A program made the position numbers and the translations under genes. 64,000 nucleotides of DNA. Source: Brevibacillus aydinogluensis (GTDB taxonomy: Bacteria > Bacillota > Bacilli > Brevibacillales > Brevibacillaceae). Below are positions 25,498 through 34,330 of the stretch, one piece after another; the first letter of the stretch is position 1, and every line of letters starts with the position of its first letter. The notes under the pieces are model-generated. The model was not told where the DNA came from. It searched no databases and was given only the letters and a program-made list of their open reading frames with translations. The stretch is from NCBI RefSeq assembly GCF_031954365.1, contig NZ_JAUSVZ010000008.1; one strand, written 5' to 3'.

Positions 25498-26336
25498 GCA
25501 GGGGCTTAGGGAAAGGTTTGAACGCGTTGATCACGTCCAATCTCATTGAAGAGGGTGAGAGCGTAACGGAGATCGCCGTCGGAGATATTCGTCCCAACCC
25601 GTATCAACCACGGAAAGAGTTTGAACCGACAGCGATCGAAGAACTGGCTCAGTCGATCAAGGAACACGGTATCATTCAGCCGCTGATTGTGCGAAAAAGC
25701 ATCAAAGGCTATGAATTGGTGGCGGGAGAACGGCGATTGCGGGCAGCCAAATCGGTCGGATTGAAAAAAGTGCCCGCCGTGGTCAAGGCGTACTCCGACC
25801 AACAGTTGATGGAGATTGCCCTGATCGAAAACCTTCAGCGGGAAGACCTGAATCCGCTCGAAGAAGCGGAAGCGTACGAAAAGCTGATCGCTCATCATTC
25901 GTATACGCAGGAACAGTTGGCCCAAAAGATCGGCAAGAGCAGACCGCACGTGGCCAATATGCTGCGCCTGCTGCAGCTGCCCAAAAAGATTCGCGAAATG
26001 GTGTCAGCGTCAGAGCTGTCGATGGGACATGCCCGTGCATTGTTGTCCGTGGAAAAGGAAACGGTACAACTCCAGCTTGCCAATGATGTCGTCAAAAAGG
26101 GATTGAGTGTGCGGCAGTTGGAGGAAATGGTGAAACAACTGAATGTTTCACGTGAAACACCGAAGAAGAAAAAGCCCAAAAAGGAACCCCAGCTCATGGA
26201 ACTGGAGGAACGTTTGCGCAGCCGTCTTGGCACATCGGTGAAGATTAAAAAGGGAACCAAACGGGGGAAAATCGAGATCGACTTCTACTCGCAGGAAGAC
26301 TTGCAGCGCATATTGGACATTTTGTATGTGGAGTAA
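25494..26336 (+). CDS. parB: Chromosome partition protein ParB/Spo0J
   Basis: A 280-residue CTP-dependent DNA clamp. It begins MSRGLGKGLNALI, then NPYQPRKEF, GERRLRAAKSVGL, ENLQREDLNPLEEA and the HTH region LAQKIGKSRPHVANMLRLL; the C terminus is a dimerisation domain. A parS site lies inside the reading frame near codon 220. Confidence 0.97.
   Translation: MSRGLGKGLNALITSNLIEEGESVTEIAVGDIRPNPYQPRKEFEPTAIEELAQSIKEHGIIQPLIVRKSIKGYELVAGERRLRAAKSVGLKKVPAVVKAYSDQQLMEIALIENLQREDLNPLEEAEAYEKLIAHHSYTQEQLAQKIGKSRPHVANMLRLLQLPKKIREMVSASELSMGHARALLSVEKETVQLQLANDVVKKGLSVRQLEEMVKQLNVSRETPKKKKPKKEPQLMELEERLRSRLGTSVKIKKGTKRGKIEIDFYSQEDLQRILDILYVE
26144..26159. other. parS site 2, inside parB
   Basis: A second perfect TGTTTCACGTGAAACA, encoding part of NVSRET in ParB. 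B. subtilis also has a parS site inside spo0J. Confidence 0.97.
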
Positions 26337-26354
26337 CCCCATAAGGAGGAAGCA

Positions 26355-27515
26355 ATGCGGATCATTTACCTGGACAATGCTGCTTCTACCTGGCCCAAAC
26401 CGCCCGGGGTAAAGGAAATGATGGCTGAGGTGCTTGATGAGTTTGCGGCCAATCCGGGCAGAGGCGGGCACGCGTTGGCGATGAAGGCGAGCAAGACCGT
26501 GTTTCGGACGCGGGTGCAATTGGCTCGGTTGTTTGGGATTCAAAACCCGAATAACCTCTTTTTTTATCTCAATGCGACCCAGGCGCTGAATCAAGCGATC
26601 AAAGGGTTTTTGAAAGAAGGGGACCATGTCGTCACATCGTCGATTGAGCACAACTCCGTGCGCCGTCCGCTGGAGTACATGCGTCGGACCAAACAGGTGG
26701 AAATAACCTATGTGGAACCGAGAGACGACCAACGGTTTCACGCGGAAGATTTTGATCGGGCGATCACGCCTAAAACGAAACTATTGGTGGTCAGCCACGC
26801 CTCCAATTTGACCGGGGTGATTCTGCCGGTCGCCGAATTGGGGGAAGTGGCGAAGCGGCACGGTGTCGTATTGCTTGTGGACGCGTCCCAATCGGCAGGG
26901 GTCTTGCCGATCGACGTGGAGCAAATGAACATCGGCATGCTGGCATTCCCCGGACACAAGGGACTTTACGGGCCCCAGGGGACCGGCGGCCTGTACGTTC
27001 ACGAGTCAATAGATCTGGAGCCGCTGATCCACGGAGGGACAGGCAGTCAATCAGAAGCAATCGAACAGCCGACGACCAGGCCGGACCGCTATGAGAGCGG
27101 AACAGTCAACACGACGGGATTGGCTGGTCTGTTGGCCGGAGTGACGTTTGTCATGGAAAAAGGCGTGGAAGCCATTCGTGCACATGAGTGGGAACTGACG
27201 AAGCGGACGATATCGGGACTGCAGGAGATTCCGGGAGTGGAATGGTACGGACCGGGCATTGAAACGGAAAGAGTCGGCGTCGTTTCCTTTAACATCGCAG
27301 GCGTTGATGCTGCGGAGGCGTCTTTTATCCTGGATCAGCAGTACGGGATTGCGACGCGGGCCGGCTACCACTGCTCGCCGCTGGGACACCAGACCGCAGG
27401 AACGGAACAGCGAGGAGCCGTGCGGGTCAGCTTTGGCGTCTTTAATACGGAGGAAGACGTAGACGCGCTGCTGGAAGCGGTCCGCGAGATTGCGTCCGCG
27501 TTCAACCCGGCGTAG
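26355..27515 (+). CDS. Class V aminotransferase, cysteine desulfurase-like
   Basis: A 386-residue PLP enzyme of the NifS/CsdA type. Visible are YLDNAASTWPKP at the N terminus, the PLP lysine in FPGHKGLYGPQGTG, and a candidate active-site cysteine in RAGYHCSPLGHQ. Such enzymes take sulfur from cysteine as an enzyme persulfide; the acceptor here is unknown. SD AAGGAGG. It follows parB by 18 bp and is probably co-transcribed. Confidence 0.88.
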   Translation: MRIIYLDNAASTWPKPPGVKEMMAEVLDEFAANPGRGGHALAMKASKTVFRTRVQLARLFGIQNPNNLFFYLNATQALNQAIKGFLKEGDHVVTSSIEHNSVRRPLEYMRRTKQVEITYVEPRDDQRFHAEDFDRAITPKTKLLVVSHASNLTGVILPVAELGEVAKRHGVVLLVDASQSAGVLPIDVEQMNIGMLAFPGHKGLYGPQGTGGLYVHESIDLEPLIHGGTGSQSEAIEQPTTRPDRYESGTVNTTGLAGLLAGVTFVMEKGVEAIRAHEWELTKRTISGLQEIPGVEWYGPGIETERVGVVSFNIAGVDAAEASFILDQQYGIATRAGYHCSPLGHQTAGTEQRGAVRVSFGVFNTEEDVDALLEAVREIASAFNPA

Positions 27516-27866
27516 GCGGAAGAGGCCACGTTGCCTGCTCAGGTGATGACCGGCAGAGTCCCTGGTGAGACAGAGATTCTGACATGATTGCACCGGCAAC
27601 AACCAGATGGAAATTCCGCGAACGGCATGAAACAGCAAGGAGAGAACGCTTGAGGAGGAACATAAGAAGGCGGCTGTGCCTTCGCGGCAGCGCTTTGCAG
27701 GGAAAGGCGAAAGAGGGAATAACGGCAGAGTGAAAACAGCTTTGTACATATGTGCAGAAGAGGCTGTTTCGAATGCCCTGTGTAAAAGCCCCCGGTAAAA
27801 GCACCGCGTACAGAAATGGCAAAACGGAGTTCTTCCAAAAGCTGCGATCACAGAGGAGTGGAGAAC
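27516..27866 (+). other. Gene-free 350 bp upstream of the DUF554 gene
   Basis: Purine-rich sequence with no convincing frame or strong hairpin. It presumably contains the DUF554 promoter, which I could not identify. Confidence 0.35.
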
Positions 27867-28583
27867 GTGTTTTTGTTGGGGACACTGGTAAATACGCTTG
27901 CCATTGCGGCGGGAGCATTGCTGGGGCGCTTGTTGTCCGGCATCCCGGAATCAATCCGGCAGACGGTGATGCAGGGGATTGCTCTTGCCGTTATCGTGCT
28001 GGGAGTGAAAATGAGCCTGGATACGAACAACATTTTGATCATGATTGTCAGCATCGTGCTGGGCTCGATCATCGGAGAACTGATGGGCATCGATAAAAAC
28101 CTGAATCGCTTGGGCCAATGGCTGGAGAAAAAGATGGGGGGAAACCGACAGGGGACAATCGCTACCGGGTTTGTAACGGCAACGCTGGTGTACTGCATCG
28201 GTGCCATGGGCGTGTTGGGTTCGTTGGACAGCGGTTTGCGCAACAACCACGACATTTTGTACACGAAATCTATGCTGGATGGCTTGTCGGCGATCATCTT
28301 TTCATCGACATTGGGCATAGGCGTCATCTTCTCCGCGATTCCCGTCTTTCTCTATCAGGGAACGATTGCCCTGTTGGCCACACAAATCAACAGTCTGGTC
28401 AGCCCGGCGATGCTGGAGGCCATCCTGGCGGAGGTAACGGCGGTAGGGGGATTGATGATTATCGCGATCGGCATCAACATTTTGGAATTGCGGAAAATCA
28501 ATGTCGCCAATATGCTGCCTGCACTGGTAATTGCGGCAGTGAGTGTTCCGCTTGTGGAGTGGTTGGACACCTTCTTCAAATAA
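27867..28583 (+). CDS. DUF554 integral membrane protein
   Basis: A 238-residue, mostly hydrophobic protein with about six to seven membrane helices, starting MFLLGTLVNTLAIAAGALLG. It is conserved in Firmicutes and of unknown function. The GTG start is preceded by GAGGAGTGGAG; an upstream in-frame ATG adds 17 hydrophilic residues that do not fit the family. Confidence 0.88.
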   Translation: MFLLGTLVNTLAIAAGALLGRLLSGIPESIRQTVMQGIALAVIVLGVKMSLDTNNILIMIVSIVLGSIIGELMGIDKNLNRLGQWLEKKMGGNRQGTIATGFVTATLVYCIGAMGVLGSLDSGLRNNHDILYTKSMLDGLSAIIFSSTLGIGVIFSAIPVFLYQGTIALLATQINSLVSPAMLEAILAEVTAVGGLMIIAIGINILELRKINVANMLPALVIAAVSVPLVEWLDTFFK

Positions 28584-28685
28584 CGTGGACGAATTATTCC
28601 TTTGGCCGCAAATAAATGCAGAGTCAATATGTGTGTAGAAAACCGTGCGGGCAATTGCATGGCAACCATGACCACAAATAGAGGA

Positions 28686-28717
28686 CCGTCAGGGAACGAA
28701 ACATATCCCTGACGGTT
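28686..28717 (+). terminator. DUF554 terminator
   Basis: CCGTCAGGGA/TCCCTGACGG, a 10-bp perfect stem, followed by seven T. It separates the convergent N-acetyltransferase operon. Confidence 0.9.
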
Positions 28718-28747
28718 TTTTTGCAACGAAACTGGATTGGTCCCCGT

Positions 28748-29611
28748 TTATTTTTGATTCGCTTTTTTCCATTCCTCATGGTAGTTCCATACCCGATTCC
28801 ATAGATCGTCACGCTCCAGCTTGCTATAATTGACCAAATGCTCCTGAAACACATCTCCCAGCACTTCCAGCCATTGCGATTTTGTACGGAGTTCGATTTT
28901 CTCAATCCCATCGATTCCCCGCTTGTTCCATATACAGCCTCTCAATTCATTACTGCCCGTGGCGTGTCTGTGCCGAACAAGAAACAGCTTATACCAGGGT
29001 GACTCCGGCGACGTGCTGTAAAATTCGTGTTTGGGTTTGAACTCTTCCAGGTCCTCCAAGTCATCAGGAGCAAAATCTACACCGACAAACGATGCGTTCG
29101 GGTCATGAACAAGCCGCCAACCGCCTTGAACGACGCCGGAGCTCTCAACCTGGTAGCGCAGCGGCCCTTGTTCGTAAGTGCCGATCTGCAGCGGGATTGG
29201 TTCATAGGGCATATCGCCCAATCCCACATCGACGATGTATCGCTGTTCTTGTTGCTCTTCATTCGGCAGGCTGACGGTTAACCCGAGGTGAAAGGAATTG
29301 ATCCGAGGTTCCTGCCCCAGAGGCTGGACGCCGGCTCTATGCCAAAAAACCCGGAAGCCAAGCGAACGAAGAAGCACACTGAATGCGCCGTTCAAGTGAA
29401 AGCAATAACCGCTGCGGTTACTCAGCATGAGCCGGACGCACTCATCCAGATCGATCGGAGCCGGTCTGCCGGCGACGATATCAATGGTTTGCCAGGAGAT
29501 GGATGCCACATGCGCTCTGTGAAGCTGCGTGAGGTAAGACAAGGTTGGCGGCTGTATGTCCTCAATGCCGATTCTTTTCAAGTATGTTTTGATTTCAGCG
29601 GGGGTCATCAT
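28748..29611 (-). CDS. Arylamine N-acetyltransferase
   Basis: A 287-residue NAT enzyme, transferring acetyl from acetyl-CoA to arylamines or hydrazines. The Cys-His-Asp triad is visible: cysteine in RSGYCFHLNGAF (~residue 70), histidine in INSFHLGL, aspartate in YIVDVGLGD. It is the last gene of a three-gene operon, its ATG overlapping the stop of the FMN-reductase gene. With a reductase and an exporter, it suggests handling of a nitro- or amino-aromatic compound (inference). Confidence 0.92.
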   Translation of the reverse strand: MMTPAEIKTYLKRIGIEDIQPPTLSYLTQLHRAHVASISWQTIDIVAGRPAPIDLDECVRLMLSNRSGYCFHLNGAFSVLLRSLGFRVFWHRAGVQPLGQEPRINSFHLGLTVSLPNEEQQEQRYIVDVGLGDMPYEPIPLQIGTYEQGPLRYQVESSGVVQGGWRLVHDPNASFVGVDFAPDDLEDLEEFKPKHEFYSTSPESPWYKLFLVRHRHATGSNELRGCIWNKRGIDGIEKIELRTKSQWLEVLGDVFQEHLVNYSKLERDDLWNRVWNYHEEWKKANQK

Positions 29612-30177
29612 GATTCCATCATCACTTTCCTAGGTTGTGTGTCGTTTCCCAACTTCCTCACGAGTTCGATAAATTGTTCAACGGCTTGATCAATGCGCTG
29701 TAATATCTCCGGATCTCGAGGAGCCCCATCCCGATCAAAGAGGGGGTGACCGTCCCCGATCGAGATCCATTCCGGACTTAGAATACCGTGAAGATTCCGG
29801 ATGATGCTTTGCAAATGGACAAGTGAACTCACACCGAGACGCCCGCCTGCCGAGCTTACGGTCAATACCGGCTTGCCCGCTACGTGGCTGTTATCCAAAT
29901 AATCCAGCGCATTCTTCAACGAACCGGAGATGGAACCATGGTATTCGGGAGTTGCCAGGATGAGGCCGTCAGCTTGTTTGACTGATCTGATCATAAAATC
30001 TGCTTCCGGGTGAACATCTTCCGCATCGGGGGAAAAGAGCGGCAGCCGCACAACCGCCAGATCGATAAAGGAGACCTGGATGTTTCGGGCTTTCAGAATG
30101 GTTTCGATATAACGAAGCACACTTGTACTTGTCGCGTTTTGCCGGTTGCTCCCGGCGATCATGGCAATGTGCATCAT
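29608..30177 (-). CDS. NADPH-dependent FMN reductase family protein
   Basis: A 189-residue flavodoxin-like protein with the FMN-phosphate loop GSNRQNATS at the N terminus and TPEYHGSISGSLKNALDYL. Members are NADPH:FMN, azo- or quinone reductases. It is translationally coupled to both neighbours: its start touches the EamA stop and its stop overlaps the NAT start. Confidence 0.9.
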   Translation of the reverse strand: MMHIAMIAGSNRQNATSTSVLRYIETILKARNIQVSFIDLAVVRLPLFSPDAEDVHPEADFMIRSVKQADGLILATPEYHGSISGSLKNALDYLDNSHVAGKPVLTVSSAGGRLGVSSLVHLQSIIRNLHGILSPEWISIGDGHPLFDRDGAPRDPEILQRIDQAVEQFIELVRKLGNDTQPRKVMMES

Positions 30178-31121
30178 TATGACCTCGCTTTGCTTGTTTT
30201 TTTCAGCTGCTTTGCTGATGTGCTAGAAACATTCCACGGCATATTCACTCCAATGACCCCGGAGATAATCAGGACAGCGCCGCATAGATGACTCCAAGTA
30301 ACGCTCTCCTCCAAGATCAACGCACCCGCTCCGATGGCGATAATCGTGGACAAGTGGGAGAATACGCTCATCTTGGCGGCTTCCATCCGGGATAAGACAA
30401 AATTGGCCATATAGGCAGTTGCCACTTGAATCAAGCCAAGACAGCTGATCAAGGCGATAAAGACACCGCTGGAAAGAGGAGCGACAAAGGTATCAATCGT
30501 TCCTGCCGCAGCATGGATGCCAAGGGATGCAGTCAAAAATGAGACGAATGCGATCCCCACCATAAAAAAACTGATTTCCATAGCACTGAAATGTCTGGTG
30601 ACCAATCGGGCCAGCACGTTGTACCCGGCTAATGTGACACATGCGAGAACGAGCAAGGCGATGCCGGTGGTCCGCGACCAGTCGCTTGCGCCATTCATGG
30701 TATAAATGAACACAATGCCGCTCGCAGACAGAAGAAGAGAGAGCTTCTGCATCAAGGTGGTCGTTTCTTTTAAAAAGACGGAAGCAAATATCATCGTGAC
30801 GGCTGGCGTCATGGCGCTGATGATGCCGCCTTCCGCAGACGCAGCATGCTGGAGCCCATATGTTTGCAGCACGAAGTAAGCGATTGGGTATAAGGAGGCC
30901 AGCAGCAGCAAGGAAAACAGCGGTTTGCCGCGGTAGCCCAGTTTGAAGAATCCAAAGATCGCCGGGACAATCATGACCGCAAAAGCGACGGCGAAACGGT
31001 AGGTCAACGTATCGAGAGGAGTAGCGAAGGTCAACGTCAGTTTGACAAGCAGAAACGTTACGCCAATCACCGCCGCATTCAGAATGGCAACGAAATAAGC
31101 AAGTTTCAGCTGCCAAATCAC
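30177..31121 (-). CDS. EamA/DMT-family transporter
   Basis: About 314 residues with ten predicted membrane helices in two EamA repeats (first around LVKLTLTFATPLDTLTYRFA, second around ISCLGLIQVATAYMANFVL). The substrate is unknown. The start is uncertain: the frame stays open to 31226, but the promoter I see would begin transcription near 31190, so the upstream ATG cannot be used. The GTG giving MIWQLKLAYF is my choice, with a weak ribosome site. Confidence 0.82.
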   Translation of the reverse strand: MIWQLKLAYFVAILNAAVIGVTFLLVKLTLTFATPLDTLTYRFAVAFAVMIVPAIFGFFKLGYRGKPLFSLLLLASLYPIAYFVLQTYGLQHAASAEGGIISAMTPAVTMIFASVFLKETTTLMQKLSLLLSASGIVFIYTMNGASDWSRTTGIALLVLACVTLAGYNVLARLVTRHFSAMEISFFMVGIAFVSFLTASLGIHAAAGTIDTFVAPLSSGVFIALISCLGLIQVATAYMANFVLSRMEAAKMSVFSHLSTIIAIGAGALILEESVTWSHLCGAVLIISGVIGVNMPWNVSSTSAKQLKKTSKARS

Positions 31122-31176
31122 CCCCAGGAGTTGCAACGTGATGGTTGCCGGCAGAACATCCCGTGCGTCATAATAT

Positions 31177-31226
31177 GTGACCAAATGGTCACTTTTAATA
31201 TATGTTACTATATGGTAACATGTCAA
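31177..31226. promoter_or_regulatory. Divergent promoter region with two related operators
   Basis: On the minus strand TTGACA and TATATT are spaced 18 bp. Operator 1, TGTTACTATATGGTAACA (31203-31220), fills the spacer. Operator 2, GTGACCAAATGGTCAC (31177-31192), lies over the start site. Both fit GTnAC-N6-GTnAC. The adjacent divergent ArsR-type gene is the likely source of the repressor and is probably autoregulated. Confidence 0.7.
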
Positions 31227-31284
31227 TGGTTATTGATATGTTTTACCATTGCCTAGTTCGTGGACATCATGGAGGCATTTCCAT

Positions 31285-32046
31285 ATGGACGATATATTTA
31301 AAGCACTGGCCGATCCCAGCAGGCGAACACTGTTGGACCTGTTGTATGAAAAGGATGGCCGAACATTACATGATCTCTGCACTCATCTGCAGATGTCCCG
31401 ATTCGGCGTTATGAAGCATCTTCGCATTCTGGAGGAAGCGGGCCTGCTTACTACGTGTAAGGTAGGGCGGGAGAAGTACCACTACTTGAACCCTGTAGCC
31501 ATTCGCCAAATCTACGACAGGTGGGTAAGCAAGTACGCCGAACCGTGGGTGTCGGGATTAAGCCTGCTAAAAAAAGAGATGGAGAGTGGACCCGCCATGG
31601 AACAAAAGCCCAGGCATATTAACCGCATTGCGATCAAAACAAATCCGGAACAGGTCTGGAACGCGCTGACCAATCCTTCGCTGACTTCTCAATATTGGTA
31701 TAATGGAATGATTAAAGGTGAATTCAAAGCAGGCTGTCCGTATGAGATATGGAATCCCCAAGGGCAGCTGCAGGCAAAAGGGGAGTTTCTTGTCGTGGAG
31801 CCGCCCCGTCGGCTGGTGATGACATGGCAACTGCTTGTGCAAGCCGACACCGCGGAGGAGAAGCCATCACGTTTGACTTGGGAGATCGAGCCGCATGCTG
31901 AGTTTGCCGGAGTGACATTGGTGACTGTCGTGCACGACGAGTTTGAGGAAGCACCAAATACATCCCGTGTATTGGAAGAGGGATTGCCGATCGTTCTGTC
32001 CGGTATGAAAACATTGATCGAGACAGGCAGGTCATTAACTTCCTAA
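31285..32046 (+). CDS. ArsR-type HTH regulator fused to an SRPBCC domain
   Basis: A 253-residue fusion. Residues 1-90 are a winged-helix ArsR domain (IFKALADPSRRTLLDLLYE, HLQMSRFGVMKHLRILEEAGL). Residues ~115-250 are an SRPBCC/Aha1-like ligand-binding domain (TNPEQVWNALTNPSLTSQYW). A natural reading is a repressor whose SRPBCC pocket senses a hydrophobic ligand (inference). ATG with GGAGG ten bases upstream; an earlier in-frame ATG lacks a ribosome site. Confidence 0.88.
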   Translation: MDDIFKALADPSRRTLLDLLYEKDGRTLHDLCTHLQMSRFGVMKHLRILEEAGLLTTCKVGREKYHYLNPVAIRQIYDRWVSKYAEPWVSGLSLLKKEMESGPAMEQKPRHINRIAIKTNPEQVWNALTNPSLTSQYWYNGMIKGEFKAGCPYEIWNPQGQLQAKGEFLVVEPPRRLVMTWQLLVQADTAEEKPSRLTWEIEPHAEFAGVTLVTVVHDEFEEAPNTSRVLEEGLPIVLSGMKTLIETGRSLTS

Positions 32047-32057
32047 TCCAGCTAAAG

Positions 32058-32104
32058 CCGAGCGGTGTCAGGGTGAATCCCTGATAACATGCTCGGTTTT
32101 TGTT
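32058..32104 (+). terminator. Terminator of the ArsR-SRPBCC gene
   Basis: CCGAGC/GCTCGG outer stem with an inner TCAGGG/CCCTGA stem, followed by a T-rich run. Confidence 0.85.
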
Positions 32105-32178
32105 TTATGATGATGATGAACGGGATCATATGATAATACAGTCATAAACTCAAGTAACTTCGCGGGGGAGAGGGCAGA

Positions 32179-33078
32179 ATGCTTGGATTCATTGTGAATC
32201 CCGTTTCGGGGAACGGCAGGGGAGCAATGGTATGGAAGCAGCTGGAGGAGGAATTGAGGCAGAGGAACGTCGCGTACTTGGTGCGTAAGACGTCCATGGC
32301 GGGCGAAGCGAAGCAGCTTGCCGTGGACGTGCTGCAAAACGGAAGCGTAACCGGAATTGTGGCAGTGGGCGGTGACGGAACGGTCAATGAAGTGGTAAAC
32401 GGAATTCACGAATCGCAGGTTGCCTGTGCGTTTGGCCATATTCCGGCGGGATCGGGGAACGACTTTGCCCGCGGACACAATTTGCCGCGCGATCCGCTCC
32501 AGGCGTTGGAGAAGATTTTGCAAGGAAATGTAACCAAAACGATTGATGTGCTCCAGCTCAACGGAATGGTGGCGATAAATTCCGTTGGCGCCGGATTGGA
32601 CGGTCAGGTGGCAGTAACGGCAAACCGGGCGCGCTATAAACGGTGGCTGAACAAGATCAAGCTGGGAGTCCTGGCTTATTTCCTTGCAGTTGTGCGCGTT
32701 CTGCTCACATACAAGCCCTGCTCGGTGACGGTTGTGATCGACGACCGTCAGGAGACGCTGGAAAACGTCTGGCTGATCGCTGTTGCAAACATATCCAGTT
32801 ACGGTGGAGGGATGCAGATTTGTCCAGATGCGGTTCCGGACGACGGCCGAGCAGACATCTGTGTGGTCAGCCACGCCAGCCGCTGGAGCCTGCTTCGGGC
32901 CTTTCCGCTGATTTATACGGGCAAACATGTACATCATCCGGCGGCTCGCTTTTTTCGCGGCTCTACCATCACCATTCAATCGGAACGACCAATGGTGGTG
33001 CATGCCGACGGCGAAATGGCGGGCGTTACGCCGATCACCGTGAATGTGGCCAGGCGGCGATTGACCATCTTGTCATAA
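32179..33078 (+). CDS. YegS/DgkB-type lipid kinase
   Basis: A 299-residue diacylglycerol-kinase-catalytic-domain protein. It shows NPVSGNGRG at the N terminus, the GGDGTVNEVVNG nucleotide loop and IPAGSGNDFARG. It probably phosphorylates diacylglycerol or a similar lipid at the membrane. It is close to the usual family length and flanked by terminators, so monocistronic. Confidence 0.9.
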   Translation: MLGFIVNPVSGNGRGAMVWKQLEEELRQRNVAYLVRKTSMAGEAKQLAVDVLQNGSVTGIVAVGGDGTVNEVVNGIHESQVACAFGHIPAGSGNDFARGHNLPRDPLQALEKILQGNVTKTIDVLQLNGMVAINSVGAGLDGQVAVTANRARYKRWLNKIKLGVLAYFLAVVRVLLTYKPCSVTVVIDDRQETLENVWLIAVANISSYGGGMQICPDAVPDDGRADICVVSHASRWSLLRAFPLIYTGKHVHHPAARFFRGSTITIQSERPMVVHADGEMAGVTPITVNVARRRLTILS

Positions 33079-33084
33079 CAGCAA

Positions 33085-33124
33085 AAAGACTTGTATTCCC
33101 CGTAAGGAAACAAGTCTTTTTTTT
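33085..33124 (+). terminator. Lipid kinase terminator
   Basis: GACTTGT/ACAAGTC stem followed by eight T; the A-run on the left could also serve the convergent yyaC gene. Confidence 0.85.
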
Positions 33125-33146
33125 ATCAGAATGGTTGAAGCGTTTC

Positions 33147-33758
33147 TTACTCTTGCAGCGCCGTGCCCAGTTTGTTTTGATCCCCGGAAACAATCAGCGC
33201 GGCCTGAAACAGGGCATTGGCGATAATCTCCGCCATGCGCATGACCACGTAGAGCCGGGTGTTTTGCAGGACGAAATACTCCATGAAACCACCGACGTTG
33301 ACGATGCCGGTAATGTGAAAGGTACCGACCGAGGGCAGGTCCTTTTTTACGCCGGCGCCTGGCTTCAGGGGCCCGTCCGCCACGTTGATATTGCCCACAT
33401 TGCTAAACTGGCCGAGACAGGCGTCGATGGCGATGAGCAGTGCCTGTGGATGGGTCCGGTTAATTTCATCCAGTTTTTCGCGGAGATTCATGGCGTGCAC
33501 GGGTTCTTCCAGGGTTCCGTATACGTGCAACAGGTGGTGCGTGCGGGCTTTCAATTTGCTGCCGACCAACGGCCCAAGCGCGTCGCCGGTAGAACGGTCG
33601 GTTCCGATGCAGAGGATGACGATGTCGTCGCGTTGCGTTTTCAGGAGGATGCGCTGCGCCAGGTGTTGAGCCAACTGATCTGCGGCGGTTTCATTTCGAT
33701 ACTCGACGGTAAACGGTGGCAAGGAGCTGTCCTTGCGCTGGCTATCAAACAGGTTCAT
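33147..33758 (-). CDS. yyaC: Spore protease YyaC family protein
   Basis: A 203-residue protein with the YyaC signature CIGTDRSTGDALGPLVG and later LIAIDACLGQ. The family is related to the GPR germination protease and is restricted to spore formers. The chosen ATG (MNLFDSQ) has GGGGG upstream; an in-frame start four codons earlier is weaker. It marks the host as a sporulating Bacillales member. Confidence 0.9.
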   Translation of the reverse strand: MNLFDSQRKDSSLPPFTVEYRNETAADQLAQHLAQRILLKTQRDDIVILCIGTDRSTGDALGPLVGSKLKARTHHLLHVYGTLEEPVHAMNLREKLDEINRTHPQALLIAIDACLGQFSNVGNINVADGPLKPGAGVKKDLPSVGTFHITGIVNVGGFMEYFVLQNTRLYVVMRMAEIIANALFQAALIVSGDQNKLGTALQE

Positions 33759-34052
33759 GACTACCCCCAAGTCTCGCGTCGTTCAAGGCCGATAACACCG
33801 AATGCGGTTCACACCAAAAGTATTCACAGTATAGTACCGGACGGGTTTTTTTATACCAGCTAATACAAAGGTTGCGGCTGTTTTGAACGCTCTGGATAGT
33901 GAAACAACGACAGGCAAAGCGTGATGGGCCTGTTTCATTTCTATGCCTTGACGCATTACCCGCAGAAGCAATTCTTTACAACCGGGGAAACTGGCGCGGT
34001 TGTATCCGAACAGGTACAATGGGAACAGAAAAAGTGGAGGGAGGGGCTCGAT

Positions 34053-34328
34053 GTGGAAGGCGAGACTGTACTGATCGCGTTCGATTCCACCCAGCAGGCA
34101 CTGCGGGCGGAGATGCTGCTGGAGTATGCCGATATCGACATTGACACTCGTCCGACCCCGAAAGAAATCACGGCCGGCTGCGCCTTGTCCATTGAGTTCC
34201 CGCTGGCTGATTACCGGCAGGCCAGAGAAATCATCGAAGGGCAGCATGTAGAAATTCGCGGCTACTTTCGCTTGTTTTCCGACTGCTACCACGAAATCGA
34301 CGAACACGGAAACAGGAAGGAGCAGTAA
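34053..34328 (+). CDS. DUF3343 protein
   Basis: A 91-residue protein with TVLIAFDSTQQALRAEMLL and RPTPKEITAGCALSIEF, matching DUF3343 (putative selenium/sulfur-carrier-like proteins; function unproven). I chose GTG because GGAGGGAGGGG lies six bases upstream; the frame is open 44 codons further but that part is not family-like. It is two bases upstream of the mscS start. Confidence 0.75.
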   Translation: MEGETVLIAFDSTQQALRAEMLLEYADIDIDTRPTPKEITAGCALSIEFPLADYRQAREIIEGQHVEIRGYFRLFSDCYHEIDEHGNRKEQ

Positions 34329-34330
34329 AC

